A stretch of DNA of 43,582 bases. Origin: Gammaproteobacteria bacterium. GTDB taxonomy: Bacteria > Pseudomonadota > Gammaproteobacteria > Thiotrichales > Thiotrichaceae. Each line of letters opens with the position of its first letter. Positions within the stretch are counted from its first letter, which is position 1. The position numbers and the translations under genes are program-made. The notes under the pieces are model-generated. The model did not search any database, was not told the DNA's origin, and was given only the letters and a program-made list of their open reading frames with translations. Location of the stretch: contig JAHJJD010000045.1 of the NCBI GenBank assembly GCA_018822845.1, forward strand, positions 1 through 43,582, in the 5' to 3' direction. This document shows positions 34,801 to 42,637 of this stretch, one piece after another.

Positions 34801-35352
34801 AAGAAGCTGGCGGATATTGCCGAAGACGACGGCACCAAATACCGCCGCGAACCCGTCATGCTGGTTGGGCTGGTTTCCAGCGTGCGCACCCAGCACACGG
34901 ACAATGGCAAGCGCGCCTTTGTGCAACTGGATGACAACACCGCCTATTACGAAGTACTGATTTTCACTGACACCTTCGGCCAATATGGACATTTGCTGGA
35001 AAAAGACGCCTGCATTGTGCTGGAAGGCACACTCGACACTGACCAGCGTACTGGCAAGACGCGCCTGCGGGTGGAAAAAATTCACAACATGCAGGCGGTG
35101 CGGGAAAACTTCCTGCGCAAGCTGGTATTGAAAGTCGATGCCTCGCAGGAACCGGGTGAGACACTGCGCAAGCTGCGCACGTTTCTCAAACCTGCGCAAG
35201 CGACGACGTTCCCGATTGCCGTGGAATACCGCAATGCTGGCGCACAGGCTGAAATGCGCCTTGGCGGGCAATGGACGCTGGCGCTGGATGATGCAGGATT
35301 GCGTGAATTGCGCCAGAGCCTGGGCAAGGAAAATGTCGGGCTGGTATTCTGA
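31828..35352 (+). CDS. dnaE: DNA polymerase III alpha subunit
   Basis: 1174 aa, against 1160 in E. coli. Replicative polymerase. The N-terminal PHP domain begins FVHLRLHTEYSLVDSTIRIK. The palm has the catalytic pair in MPDFDIDF (Asp405 and Asp407), preceded by VGPGRGSGAGSLVAYAL. GFNKSHSAAYALVAFQTAWL is the conserved fingers/tandem HhH block. An OB-fold (about residues 1010-1090, VMLVGLVSSVRTQ) and a C-terminal tau-binding region follow. ATG overlaps the preceding mazG-like gene by 4 bp. No accA follows within the window; instead an unrelated lipoprotein gene is next. Confidence 0.98.
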   Translation: MSQFVHLRLHTEYSLVDSTIRIKPLMKAVEKTGMPAIAITDQNNFFGLVKFYKAAMGAGIKPLFGVDVLLADEQGSDTLFHAILLCQNNTGYRNLTKLISRAWQQGQVLGLPRVQRGWIAEFSAGVIMLSGGRDGDVGQALLSGNAELAERRLQEWLQAFPERYYLELQRTGRAGEEDYIHAAVELALAYDVPVVATNDVRFLSEDDFDAHEVRVCINGGNVLIDPKRPHNYSRQQYLRTPAEMVELFADIPSAIDNTLEIAKRCNVSLTLGKNYLPLFPIPDGMTEAEYFCKVSEEGLEKRLDFLLGDKYPRGTPGFVEKRKPYDERLKIELDVINKMGFPGYFLIVADFIQWAKDNAIPVGPGRGSGAGSLVAYALKITDLDPLAYDLLFERFLNPERVSMPDFDIDFCMDNRDKVIDYVAQTYGRNQVSQIITFGSMAAKAVVRDVGRVLSHPYGFVDRVAKLIPFVLGISLEDALGRTKKSQDDSERVSPDLIELYNKDEDVKALLDMAISLEGLTRNTGKHAGGVLISPSDLTDFTPISCDEFGNGVVSQYDKDDVEAVGLVKFDFLGLRNLTIIDWALQTINRKQAAKGLPPVDINRIPLDDKASYDLLKAQKTTAVFQLESRGMKDLIRRLQPDVFEDVIALVALFRPGPLQSGMVDDFINRKKGIAKVEYPHPSLEQILKPTYGVIVYQEQVMQIAQVLAGYTLGGADMLRRAMGKKKPEEMAKQRSIFMEGARNNQIDENQATYIFDLMEKFAEYGFNKSHSAAYALVAFQTAWLKAHYPAAFMAAVLSADMDNTDKVVTLLDDCRQCRLQVLPPDINRSDFQFTVDEQNRIIYGLGAVKGAGEAALSLMVEERAKHGVYTSLADLCKRCSSQKVNRRVLETLIKSGAFDSLGGTRRAMLEFLPEALRMAEQHNRDQGTGQTDLFGGMFGGVKEDAPESSMPALAEFPEKERLKLEKETLGLFLTGHPLDEYVEEIAGLGNRKKLADIAEDDGTKYRREPVMLVGLVSSVRTQHTDNGKRAFVQLDDNTAYYEVLIFTDTFGQYGHLLEKDACIVLEGTLDTDQRTGKTRLRVEKIHNMQAVRENFLRKLVLKVDASQEPGETLRKLRTFLKPAQATTFPIAVEYRNAGAQAEMRLGGQWTLALDDAGLRELRQSLGKENVGLVF

Positions 35353-35388
35353 TTTTTCCTGTTTCCGCTGGACGGGTGTGGAAGATTC

Positions 35389-35410
35389 TTTCACACTGCG
35401 CAGCGTGAAA
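35389..35410 (+). terminator. Possible hairpin after dnaE
   Basis: TTTCAC (35389-35394) pairs with GTGAAA (35405-35410), and the centre CTGCGCAG is itself palindromic. No U tract follows, so termination is doubtful. It lies in the 128-bp gap before the lipoprotein gene. Confidence 0.3.
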
Positions 35411-35480
35411 GTGAACTTGCAAGGCTAAGCACGTCTCTAAAGGCGTGTTTCCATAACAACGATATGATTGAGGTACTATT

Positions 35481-36128
35481 ATGAAATTTTCCATGCGTCA
35501 TTTGCTGATCAGCGGGCTTGCTGCCGCAGTGCTGGCAGGTTGTGGCCCCAACGGTGAAATGACCCGCGCTGAGCAAGGCGCACTCATTGGTGGTGTGGCC
35601 GGTGTTGTGATCGGCAAGACAACTGGCGACAAGGACGATGACCGTGCCCTGGCTGGTGCTGTTATCGGTGGTCTGGCAGGTGCTGCCATCGGCAACTACA
35701 TGGATCAGCAGGAAGCGGCGCTGCGCCAGCAACTGCAAGGCACTGGTGTTGAAGTGCAGCGTCAGAATGACAACATCGTGCTGACCATGCCGGATGCGAT
35801 TACCTTTGATTTCGGCCAGTCTACCCTGAAGCCGCAGTTTTACGGCGTGCTAGGTAACCTGGCCAACACCCTGAACCAGTTCCCGGATACCCGCATCCAG
35901 GTTGCTGGCCACACGGACAATGTCGGCAGCGATGCTTCCAACCTGCAACTTTCCCAGCAGCGCGCCAACAGTGTGCGTTCGTATCTGGCCAGCGCCGGTG
36001 TAATGCCGCAACGCATGCAGGCTGTCGGCTATGGTGAAAGCCGTCCGATTGCGGACAACGGCAGTGACTATGGCCGTGCGCAAAACCGCCGGGTAGAAAT
36101 CACACTGATTCCTGTCCAGCAGCAATAA
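35481..36128 (+). CDS. OmpA family lipoprotein (YiaD-like)
   Basis: 215 aa. Lipoprotein signal with lipobox AAVLAGC near residue 21. A glycine-zipper region follows (ALIGGVAGVVIGKTTGDKDD, ALAGAVIGGLAGAAIGNYMD), probably membrane-associated. The C-terminal OmpA domain binds peptidoglycan: ITFDFGQSTLKPQFY, RIQVAGHTDNVGSDASNLQL, QQRANSVRSYL, VGYGESRPIADN and NRRVEI. It likely tethers the outer membrane to the wall. GAGG precedes the ATG with 7-nt spacing, and a strong terminator follows, so it is a single-gene unit. Confidence 0.92.
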   Translation: MKFSMRHLLISGLAAAVLAGCGPNGEMTRAEQGALIGGVAGVVIGKTTGDKDDDRALAGAVIGGLAGAAIGNYMDQQEAALRQQLQGTGVEVQRQNDNIVLTMPDAITFDFGQSTLKPQFYGVLGNLANTLNQFPDTRIQVAGHTDNVGSDASNLQLSQQRANSVRSYLASAGVMPQRMQAVGYGESRPIADNGSDYGRAQNRRVEITLIPVQQQ

Positions 36129-36179
36129 AACCACTATAATCGGAAAATCGGTACTTGGCCGCTAATCCGTTATATCATC

Positions 36180-36202
36180 AAGGCTCCGAAAGGAGCCTTT
36201 TT
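36180..36202 (+). terminator. Rho-independent terminator after OmpA-like gene
   Basis: AAGGCTCC, tetraloop GAAA, GGAGCCTT then TTT. A perfect 8-bp stem (36180-36187 with 36192-36199). Confidence 0.9.
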
Positions 36203-36234
36203 GGTATAAAAGCTTAATAAATAATGGATTAAAC

Positions 36235-36777
36235 GTGCGGGAACAGATTCCTAACATCATCACGGTTGTACGTATCCTGTCCATTGCGCCAATTTGCTGG
36301 CTATTGTGGAAGGAATCCTATGCGTTGGCGCTGGTTTTGCTATTACTGGCAGGCCTGTCTGACGCGCTGGATGGTTTTCTGGCAAGGCGCTATGGCTGGT
36401 TCACACGGCTGGGGGCAATGCTTGACCCGGTGGCGGACAAGCTGTTCGTCGTGTCGGTTTTCATCGTGTTTGGCCTGAAAGGCAGTTTGCCGTGGTGGCT
36501 GGTGGTGCTGGTGATCGGGCGGGATGTGGTGATCGTGCTGGGTGCCATTGCCTACAAGCTGGTACGTGGCAGGCTGGAAATGCGCCCGCTGCTGATCAGC
36601 AAGCTGAACACAGGGTTGCAGATTTTCCTGCTGGCCATGACCTTGTTTCATGTGGCGCTGTATTCGCTGCCGGGTTGGTTCAATCATGGTTTGCAGTGGC
36701 TGGTGGCGGTTACAACCTGCCTCAGCGGCATTGCTTACGTCTATTTGTGGGGGCGTTACGCCCTGTTGAAAGGGTGA
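36235..36777 (+). CDS. CDP-alcohol phosphatidyltransferase family protein
   Basis: 180 aa, about five or six membrane helices. The CDP-alcohol phosphotransferase motif D-x2-D-G-x2-A-R-x8-G-x3-D-x3-D is fully present in DALDGFLARRYGWFTRLGAM followed by LDPVADK. Transfers a phosphatidyl group from CDP-diacylglycerol to an alcohol in the inner membrane. It could be a PgsA relative, but the C-terminal half (GRDVVIVLGA, EMRPLLISKLNT) looks more like the cardiolipin-synthase-like branch, so no symbol is given. GTG start at 36235. It runs 3 bp ahead of the permease gene, in a unit ending with hda. Confidence 0.85.
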   Translation: MREQIPNIITVVRILSIAPICWLLWKESYALALVLLLLAGLSDALDGFLARRYGWFTRLGAMLDPVADKLFVVSVFIVFGLKGSLPWWLVVLVIGRDVVIVLGAIAYKLVRGRLEMRPLLISKLNTGLQIFLLAMTLFHVALYSLPGWFNHGLQWLVAVTTCLSGIAYVYLWGRYALLKG

Positions 36778-36780
36778 TTC

Positions 36781-37902
36781 ATGATTCTGGAAAGTGGTCG
36801 CTGGTTCTGGCTGGTCGTCGGTATTATCACGGTAAGTCTGGTGTATTTGCTGGCTCCCATCCTGATGCCTTTTCTGGTGGGGGCATTTCTGGCCTATCTG
36901 GGTGACCCGCTGGTTGACCGGCTGGAGTCGTGGAAGCTTTCGCGCGCCCTGTCGGTAACCGTGGTGTTCCTGAGCATCTGCCTGGCGCTGGTATTGTTTT
37001 TCCTGTTCCTTGTACCCGTGCTGGAGTCGCAGATGAAACTGTTCATCAGCAATATTCCGGCCTACCTTGACTGGGGCGTGAATGTACTGGCCCCCTATCT
37101 GCAACGCACCTTCGATGTTGACCCCAGCGTGCTGGAAGTCGAAAAACTCAAGACGGTCATTTCATCCCACTGGAAAGAAACGGGCGGTTTTATTCGTGGA
37201 ACGATCCAGACCATTTCCAAATCCGGATTCGTGGTACTGGGCTGGGTGGCAAATCTTGCCCTGATTCCGATCATTACCTTCTACCTGTTGCGCGACTGGG
37301 ACAGGATGGTGGCCTACATTGATGACTTGCTGCCGCGTTCCATTGAGCCGATTGTAGCCAGTCTGGCGCGTGAATCTGATGATATATTGGGTGCTTTCCT
37401 GCGCGGCCAGTTGCTGGTGATGTTTTCACTGGCAGTGATTTATTCTGTTGGTCTCTGGCTGGTTGGGCTGAAATTTGCCCTGCTGATTGGCGTTATTGCC
37501 GGTCTGGTCAGTTTTGTGCCGTATCTTGGCCTGATTGTGGGGGCGAGTATTGCCGGAATTGCCATTCTCTTCCAGACCCAGGATATCTTTGAGCTGTTCT
37601 GGGTGTTTGCCGTATTCGGCGTGGCTCAGGTCATTGAAGGCACCGTACTGACGCCATTACTGGTGGGTGAGCGTATTGGCCTGCACCCGGTTACGGTTAT
37701 TTTTGCCGTGTTGGCAGGTGGGCAATTATTTGGCTTCTTCGGGATTCTGCTGGCGTTACCGGTTGCGGCAGTGCTGGCGGTCATCATGCGCCATATCCAC
37801 GATACCTACAAGCAGAGTCAAATATACGGGATTGAATCCCCCGAAACTGTACCCATCATTGAGCTGAACGACAACGCCGCAGAGGATAATGCACCGAGAT
37901 GA
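36781..37902 (+). CDS. AI-2E family transporter (PerM-like)
   Basis: 373 aa, about eight membrane segments. N-terminal helices at about residues 8-45 and 58-82, a soluble loop (about 95-150), then the conserved C-terminal block: FLRGQLLVMFSLAVIYSVGL, FVPYLGLIVG, and VIEGTVLTPLLVGERIGLHP followed by VTVIFAVLAGGQLFGFFGIL. Members include AI-2 exporters and sodium/proton exchangers; the substrate cannot be told. It overlaps hda by 4 bp. PerM-like genes beside hda occur in many proteobacteria. Confidence 0.9.
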   Translation: MILESGRWFWLVVGIITVSLVYLLAPILMPFLVGAFLAYLGDPLVDRLESWKLSRALSVTVVFLSICLALVLFFLFLVPVLESQMKLFISNIPAYLDWGVNVLAPYLQRTFDVDPSVLEVEKLKTVISSHWKETGGFIRGTIQTISKSGFVVLGWVANLALIPIITFYLLRDWDRMVAYIDDLLPRSIEPIVASLARESDDILGAFLRGQLLVMFSLAVIYSVGLWLVGLKFALLIGVIAGLVSFVPYLGLIVGASIAGIAILFQTQDIFELFWVFAVFGVAQVIEGTVLTPLLVGERIGLHPVTVIFAVLAGGQLFGFFGILLALPVAAVLAVIMRHIHDTYKQSQIYGIESPETVPIIELNDNAAEDNAPR

Positions 37903-38597
37903 CCCAGCAGCAACTGACATTGAGCGTGGGAATGCGTGATGGGCATCGCTTCAGCTCGTTCTATGTCACGCCTGAAAATGCGGAATTGCTGGGAATATTA
38001 AAACACGGATTTGAACAACACTTTCCCCAGCTCTTTTTATGGGGGGAAACCCAGTCGGGTAAATCCCACCTGCTACAAGCCTGTTGCGAGCATTATTATC
38101 AGCGTGGGCTGCTGGCGGCATATTTGCCGATGGATCAGTGTGCCCGTCATGGTGCCAGGGTTCTTGTCGGTCTGGAAAACAAACACCTGATTGCTCTTGA
38201 TGATCTGGATAGCATTATCGGCCAGCGCGACTGGGAAATTGCCCTGATGAATCTGATTAATACCTGCCGAGCCAATAACCAGCCACTTATCATGGCAGCT
38301 CGCACCAGTCCACGTGAAATGCTCTGTGAGCTGCCGGATTTCGCTTCCCGCCTGTTATGGGGGCCTGATTACCGCATACATGCCGTGCATGAGGATCAAA
38401 GCATCCATGCCATGGCATGGCGTGCCTATAAACGGGGTTTTGAATTACCGGAAAACGTCATGAAATATATTGAGCGGCATTATCCACGAGATATGGCTAC
38501 CCTCATGGCGATGCTGGATCGGCTGGATGCCGCCAGCCTGAGTCGGGGACGTAAAATTACCAGGGAATTCATTCGTGAAGTCATGCAGGAAAGCTGA
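37899..38597 (+). CDS. hda: DnaA regulatory inactivator Hda
   Basis: 232 aa, AAA+ protein related to DnaA domain III but lacking the DNA-binding domain. Walker A is FLWGETQSGKSHLL, and the Walker B-like strand is LIALDDLDSIIG. The sensor region RLLWGPDYRI carries the Arg finger-type residues. With the beta clamp it promotes ATP hydrolysis by DnaA after initiation. The N-terminal LTLSVGMRDGHRF stands near the expected clamp-binding QLxL-type site (QQQLTLSV). Last gene of the three-gene unit. Confidence 0.93.
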   Translation: MTQQQLTLSVGMRDGHRFSSFYVTPENAELLGILKHGFEQHFPQLFLWGETQSGKSHLLQACCEHYYQRGLLAAYLPMDQCARHGARVLVGLENKHLIALDDLDSIIGQRDWEIALMNLINTCRANNQPLIMAARTSPREMLCELPDFASRLLWGPDYRIHAVHEDQSIHAMAWRAYKRGFELPENVMKYIERHYPRDMATLMAMLDRLDAASLSRGRKITREFIREVMQES

Positions 38598-38629
38598 CAG
38601 ACAATCATTATCAAACCAGGGAGACCACA

Positions 38630-39322
38630 ATGGACATCAAGAATTTTCTCGATCAGATGCTGCAATCAGGCAAGGTGATGGCGCAAAAGGGTCAGAGCAT
38701 GGCCGAAGAAAAGCTGGGCATACCTGCTGAAGGCGAACAGCGCGAGCAAATGCTTTCCGGCCTGAAAACCGGGGCTGCCGCTGCGGGCGTACTGGCTTTA
38801 TTGCTGGGTACCGGCACAGGTCGTCGTGTGACGGGGGCGGCGGTCAAGGTTGGCAGCCTTGCAGCACTGGGCGGTCTTGCTTACCAAATGTATCGTCAGT
38901 GGGAAGGCGGGGCGGGTGATGGGGTAGCCCAGGCTGGCGAGCCAGCCCAACTGGGTGCTCCTGCTGCGCCCAAGGCCAGTGGCGAAACCCTGCTGAAAGC
39001 CATGATTGCTGCCGCCAAGGCTGATGGGCATGTGAATTCTGCCGAAATGGACAGTATCCGCCTGCAACTGGAAGGTGTTGATCTGGGGGGTGATATGAAT
39101 GACATGATTCTTGACGAATTGGTGCGGCCACTAAGTGCAGGGGAAATTGCAGCCCTGGCAAATGGTGACATGGCGGTGGCGACGGAAATATATCTGGTGT
39201 CCGCAGCGGTGATTGATGAGGCCAATGACGCAGAACAGGCATATCTGGCTGATTTGCGTGCTGCCCTGCAATTGCCGGATGATGTTGACGCTACCATCAG
39301 CGCGGCGCAACAGACGTTGTAA
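38630..39322 (+). CDS. DUF533 family protein (YebE-like)
   Basis: 230 aa. An N-terminal amphipathic part (MDIKNFLDQMLQSGKVMAQK), then a Gly/Ala-rich hydrophobic segment (about residues 45-85: GAAAAGVLALLLGTGTGRRV and KVGSLAALGGLAYQMYRQW), then a TerB-like helical domain with MIAAAKADGHVNSAEMDSI near 125. This is the layout of the DUF533 inner-membrane proteins such as YebE, whose role is unknown. GGGAG lies about 10 nt before the ATG. An intrinsic terminator follows. Confidence 0.88.
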   Translation: MDIKNFLDQMLQSGKVMAQKGQSMAEEKLGIPAEGEQREQMLSGLKTGAAAAGVLALLLGTGTGRRVTGAAVKVGSLAALGGLAYQMYRQWEGGAGDGVAQAGEPAQLGAPAAPKASGETLLKAMIAAAKADGHVNSAEMDSIRLQLEGVDLGGDMNDMILDELVRPLSAGEIAALANGDMAVATEIYLVSAAVIDEANDAEQAYLADLRAALQLPDDVDATISAAQQTL

Positions 39323-39336
39323 AGCCTCGACAAACC

Positions 39337-39364
39337 GGCATTGCCCACGGGTAATGCCAGTTTT
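39337..39364 (+). terminator. Rho-independent terminator after DUF533 gene
   Basis: GGCATTGCCC (39337-39346) pairs with GGTAATGCC-type sequence (39349-39358) with one G-T wobble, followed by AG and TTTT. It lies between convergent genes and may also serve the minus-strand one. Confidence 0.65.
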
Positions 39365-39372
39365 ACATGCTT

Positions 39373-39555
39373 TCAGAAATTTTCGTCGAACACATCTTTC
39401 AGGCGGCGTTCCAGCGCCTTCTTTTCCAGATAGTCTTCAACATTACGGCGTACAATATGAGGCTTGGCTTTTTTGTTGTCGCTACCTGATGGTAATTTGT
39501 CCAGGAAGAGTTCTTCTTCCCGTTCACTATCGTACTCTTTGTTATTATCACGCAT
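39373..39555 (-). CDS. PA3496-type small protein
   Basis: 60 aa from ATG 39555, which has AGGAG 7 nt upstream; a longer frame to 39588 lacks such a site. Very hydrophilic: MRDNNKEYDSEREEELFLDK, then IVRRNVEDYLEKKALERRLK and an acidic end. The central RR-x-E-(D)-Y/L-x-E-x-x-x-L-x-R-x-L pattern is that of PA3496 family putative envelope integrity proteins. No signal peptide or membrane segment. Function unknown beyond the family name. Confidence 0.7.
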   Translation of the reverse strand: MRDNNKEYDSEREEELFLDKLPSGSDNKKAKPHIVRRNVEDYLEKKALERRLKDVFDENF

Positions 39556-39677
39556 GATGCTACTCCTGTTCCCGCGTGTAGCGGTCAAGTCCCAGAACTG
39601 AAGTTTGATACGTTTTGTTATCGGCGCGTCCTTGTTGGTTCGCGCCCGTAGTATAGGAAATATAGCTGAATTTACGC

Positions 39678-41996
39678 TTACAGACTTTGTTTGAAACGCC
39701 CAATGCGGGTAAGGAATTCTTCCGGAGCTTCATAACCTGCCAGACGTACAGCTTTGATTTCTTCTCCATCCGGCTTGAAGAACAACACCTGCGGCGGACC
39801 AAACAAACCAAACAGTTCATTCAGTGCCTTGTCCTGCTCATCGTTGGCCGTGACATCAGCCTGGATAAGCAGGGTATTACCCAACGCTTCTATTACCGCT
39901 TTACTCTTGAATGTGTTGTGTTCCAGTTCCTTACAGGAGGTGCACCAGTCGGCGTAAAAATCCAGCATGACCGGGCGATTCTCGGATTTAGCCTTGGCGA
40001 GAGCCTGTTCCAGACCCTGTAATCCTTTGATGCGCTGGAATTTAAGGCTGGTTTCAGTGACGCTGGTGGCAACTGCATAGCCTCCGCCGAATACCCCCTT
40101 GAGCGGTTGTAACAGGTTCTGGCTGCCTGCCGACACGCCGAACAGAACCATGGCTCCGTAGAACAGCATGATCAGGCCAAGGCTTTTCCAGAAACGGCCC
40201 CAGCCACCAGCTTCGTCATTGGTCTTTTCCAGTGCACCCATATAGATACCGGAAACGATCAGCAGAATGCCGGTCAGTGCCATGGTAACTTCAATTGGTA
40301 CTATCCGGTCCAGCATCCAGATGGCCAGCCCCAGCATCATGATGCCGAAGATAGCCTTGGTGGTATCCATCCAGGCACCTGCACGTGGCAACAGGCGACC
40401 AGCGGAGGTGCCTATCATCAACAGCGGAATGCCCATTCCCAGGCCAAGCGTAAACAGGGAAAGGCCGCCCAGCAAGGCGTCGCGTGTCTGCGCAATATAG
40501 ACCAGTGCGCCAATCAGGGGGGCTGTGACGCAAGGGCCAACGATCAGGGCTGACAGGACGCCCATGATGCCTGCACCGATGAAGCTGCCGCCTTGCTGGC
40601 GATTACTGATTTCACTCAGGCGGCTCTGGATGCTGGTAGGCATTTGCAGGTCATAGAAGCCGAACATCGATAATGACAGCAGCACGAACAGGCCCGCAAA
40701 TGTACCAATGACCCAGGGATTCTGGAACATGACTTGCAGGTTTGCGCCACTTAGCCCTGCGATAACGCCAACGATGGCGTAAGTCAGTGCCATGGGCAAC
40801 ACGTAGGACAACGACAACCAGAACGCCTTGCGCGGGGAAAGGTTGCTGGAACCGGCAACGATGCCCGACAGGATCGGGATCATCGGGAATACGCATGGCG
40901 TCAGCGCCAAACCAAGTCCTGCCAGCAGGAAAAATAGCAGGGTACTGAAATAACTGCCGTCGCGCATCCGTTCGGTGACGGCATCTTCTGCGGAAACAGG
41001 GGCTGCTGGAACTACTTCTGCCGCCTCCGCCTGCTCCATTGGAACACCTTTTGGCAGGCCAGCGAGCGTCAATTCACGCACCTGTTTGACGGGGGGGTAA
41101 CAAACGCCGGTCTTGTCCGAACAGCCCTGGTACTCGGTTTCTACCACCAGTTTGTTCAGTCCGGCAGATGAAAGGATCGGAACCTTGACATCAAGATCCT
41201 GGCCATACACTTCTATCGAGCCGAAGTATTCATCCTCTACCTGTTCTCCTGCTGGAAAATCGGGTGAACCCAGTGTGACACCTTGTGGATCCTTTACCGA
41301 GAACTTGATTTTCGGGCGATACAGATGATGATCAGGCTGAATAGTCCAGTGTGCGTTTAATGTGTTTTGATCCAGCGCAATCATGTCAAAAACAAATGCC
41401 TGGTCGACTGGCAAGGCATTGCTGGCGGAGCGACCACTGCGGGATGGCAATATGTTTGACAGCGCCCCGCCAGTGGATGCGGCTTTGGGCGTTTTTGCTT
41501 GTTGGGGAGCTTCTGGCTTGCTGGCAGGTTCCGCTTTGGCTGCATCTGTTGCGGCATCGCCAGCAGCGGCCAGCGTCAGCATGGCTTCCTTGCGTTGTGG
41601 GGGGTAACAAAGGCCTGCATCAGCGCAGCCCTGGTATTTGACCTTGAGGGCCAGTTCGACGGCTTTTGCTGCCGTTTTCCCCCGCTCAACCGGAACCTCG
41701 ATACTGACAGACTTGTGGTAAACCTCAATCTTGCCGAAGTTGGGGTCGTCCTTGCTTTCGCCTGTGGGGAGAGCCGCTTCGGCCAAGGTCAGGCCAGTGC
41801 TGTCAGTCTCGAAGCCAAAACGGTCACGGTAGAGATAGTAGCCATCGGCAATTTCCCAGGTTGCTTTCAGCCTGTCGGGGGAAACTGCTTCGGCCTTGAA
41901 TTTGAATGCCTCATCCGGTGGCAGTAAATCTTCCTGCTTGAGCGCATACGCCTGCGTTGTTGCAAGCAACAGCAGAAAGCAGAGTAGTTTTCTCAT
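39678..41996 (-). CDS. dsbD: Thiol:disulfide interchange protein DsbD, duplicated N-terminal domain
   Basis: 772 aa, against 550-600 for typical DsbD. It passes electrons from cytoplasmic thioredoxin to periplasmic DsbC/DsbG and others. Signal peptide RKLLCFLLLLATTQAYA. Two alpha domains in tandem each have the Cys pair: VKYQGCADAGLCYPPQ and VETEYQGCSDKTGVCYPP. The central eight-helix domain has LTPCVFPMIPIL and GPCVTAPLIG. The C-terminal thioredoxin domain has FYADWCTSCKELEHN. The start at 41996 gives a 4-bp ATGA overlap with cutA; the longer frame from 42020 overlaps more and delays the signal peptide. Confidence 0.95.
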   Translation of the reverse strand: MRKLLCFLLLLATTQAYALKQEDLLPPDEAFKFKAEAVSPDRLKATWEIADGYYLYRDRFGFETDSTGLTLAEAALPTGESKDDPNFGKIEVYHKSVSIEVPVERGKTAAKAVELALKVKYQGCADAGLCYPPQRKEAMLTLAAAGDAATDAAKAEPASKPEAPQQAKTPKAASTGGALSNILPSRSGRSASNALPVDQAFVFDMIALDQNTLNAHWTIQPDHHLYRPKIKFSVKDPQGVTLGSPDFPAGEQVEDEYFGSIEVYGQDLDVKVPILSSAGLNKLVVETEYQGCSDKTGVCYPPVKQVRELTLAGLPKGVPMEQAEAAEVVPAAPVSAEDAVTERMRDGSYFSTLLFFLLAGLGLALTPCVFPMIPILSGIVAGSSNLSPRKAFWLSLSYVLPMALTYAIVGVIAGLSGANLQVMFQNPWVIGTFAGLFVLLSLSMFGFYDLQMPTSIQSRLSEISNRQQGGSFIGAGIMGVLSALIVGPCVTAPLIGALVYIAQTRDALLGGLSLFTLGLGMGIPLLMIGTSAGRLLPRAGAWMDTTKAIFGIMMLGLAIWMLDRIVPIEVTMALTGILLIVSGIYMGALEKTNDEAGGWGRFWKSLGLIMLFYGAMVLFGVSAGSQNLLQPLKGVFGGGYAVATSVTETSLKFQRIKGLQGLEQALAKAKSENRPVMLDFYADWCTSCKELEHNTFKSKAVIEALGNTLLIQADVTANDEQDKALNELFGLFGPPQVLFFKPDGEEIKAVRLAGYEAPEEFLTRIGRFKQSL

Positions 41997-42313
41997 TCTT
42001 GGGTACTCTCGTTTATCCATCCTAAGTAATCAGGTAAACCTTGTGTTATTTCGGTTGCAATTATCTCCGGCAAGTCGTAGGGATGCTGCTTCCGCAATAA
42101 AGTTTCCACTTTTCCGTAACACGCTGAGGTGGTCTTGATCAGTAGTAAATGCTCACCACTTTCACACACTTCGCCATTCCAGACATAGATAGAGGTCACG
42201 GCAGGTATGACACTAATACAGGCCGCGAGCTTTTGATCCAGAAGCCGGTGCGCAATATTTCTGGCTGTTTCCATATCCGGCAGGGTTGTCATTACGAGCA
42301 GACAATCTGTCAT
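41993..42313 (-). CDS. cutA: Divalent cation tolerance protein CutA
   Basis: 106 aa. Small trimeric alpha/beta protein. Conserved blocks: VMTTLPDMETARNIAHRLLD, KLAACISVIPAVTSIYVWNG, GEHLLLIKTT, and HPYDLPEIIATEITQGLPDY with LGWI. Historically linked to copper tolerance; the true function is unclear. It precedes dsbD with a 4-bp overlap, the same pairing as in E. coli. Confidence 0.96.
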   Translation of the reverse strand: MTDCLLVMTTLPDMETARNIAHRLLDQKLAACISVIPAVTSIYVWNGEVCESGEHLLLIKTTSACYGKVETLLRKQHPYDLPEIIATEITQGLPDYLGWINESTQE

Positions 42314-42637
42314 CTTGTAGAGTGATTTACCTAGATTCGGCTAATAGTAGAGTAAATGTAGATATTCGGCAAAACATCTTCGCACCATTCTGCCTCATGA
42401 AATGTATTTTTCTCATGTTGCGATGCCGCATAGTTGGCGGGGGGCGGGCGGGGCTGTGCTTTTCACAACATCAGTAGCATTTACACAACAGGAATGTAGC
42501 AGTAGCAAGGGTTTCAGTCTGCCTTGATAATTATTTGACCATACATTGCAGAGGTGGCGTATTTGTTGATTTAAATGATCCTGCAATAAACAAAGCCCAA
42601 AATAAATTGGGCTTTGTTTATATAGCTAAGGAGCAAA
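42314..42637. other. Intergenic stretch with G-rich tract and hairpin
   Basis: No gene seen in 324 bp. GGCGGGGGGCGGGCGGGG (42436-42453) is a strongly G-rich tract on the plus strand. The H-NS terminator hairpin is at 42587-42622. The cutA promoter must lie here on the minus strand; no hexamer pair stands out. Confidence 0.6.
42587..42622 (-). terminator. Terminator hairpin after H-NS family gene
   Basis: A perfect 15-bp stem (42587-42601 with 42608-42622) around AATAAA, ending in a T-rich arm on the minus strand. It is AT-rich at the base and GC-rich at the top, 15 bp after the stop codon. It would work in both directions. Confidence 0.8.

Noticed and set aside
33424-35394. 656-codon open frame on the minus strand
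   Set aside because: Antisense to dnaE, which is full length with all motifs. Long antisense frames are common in GC-rich genes.
36235-36777. Naming the CDP-alcohol phosphatidyltransferase pgsA
   Set aside because: Length fits, but the C-terminal half differs from PgsA and the context is AI-2E transporter/hda, so the substrate is left open.
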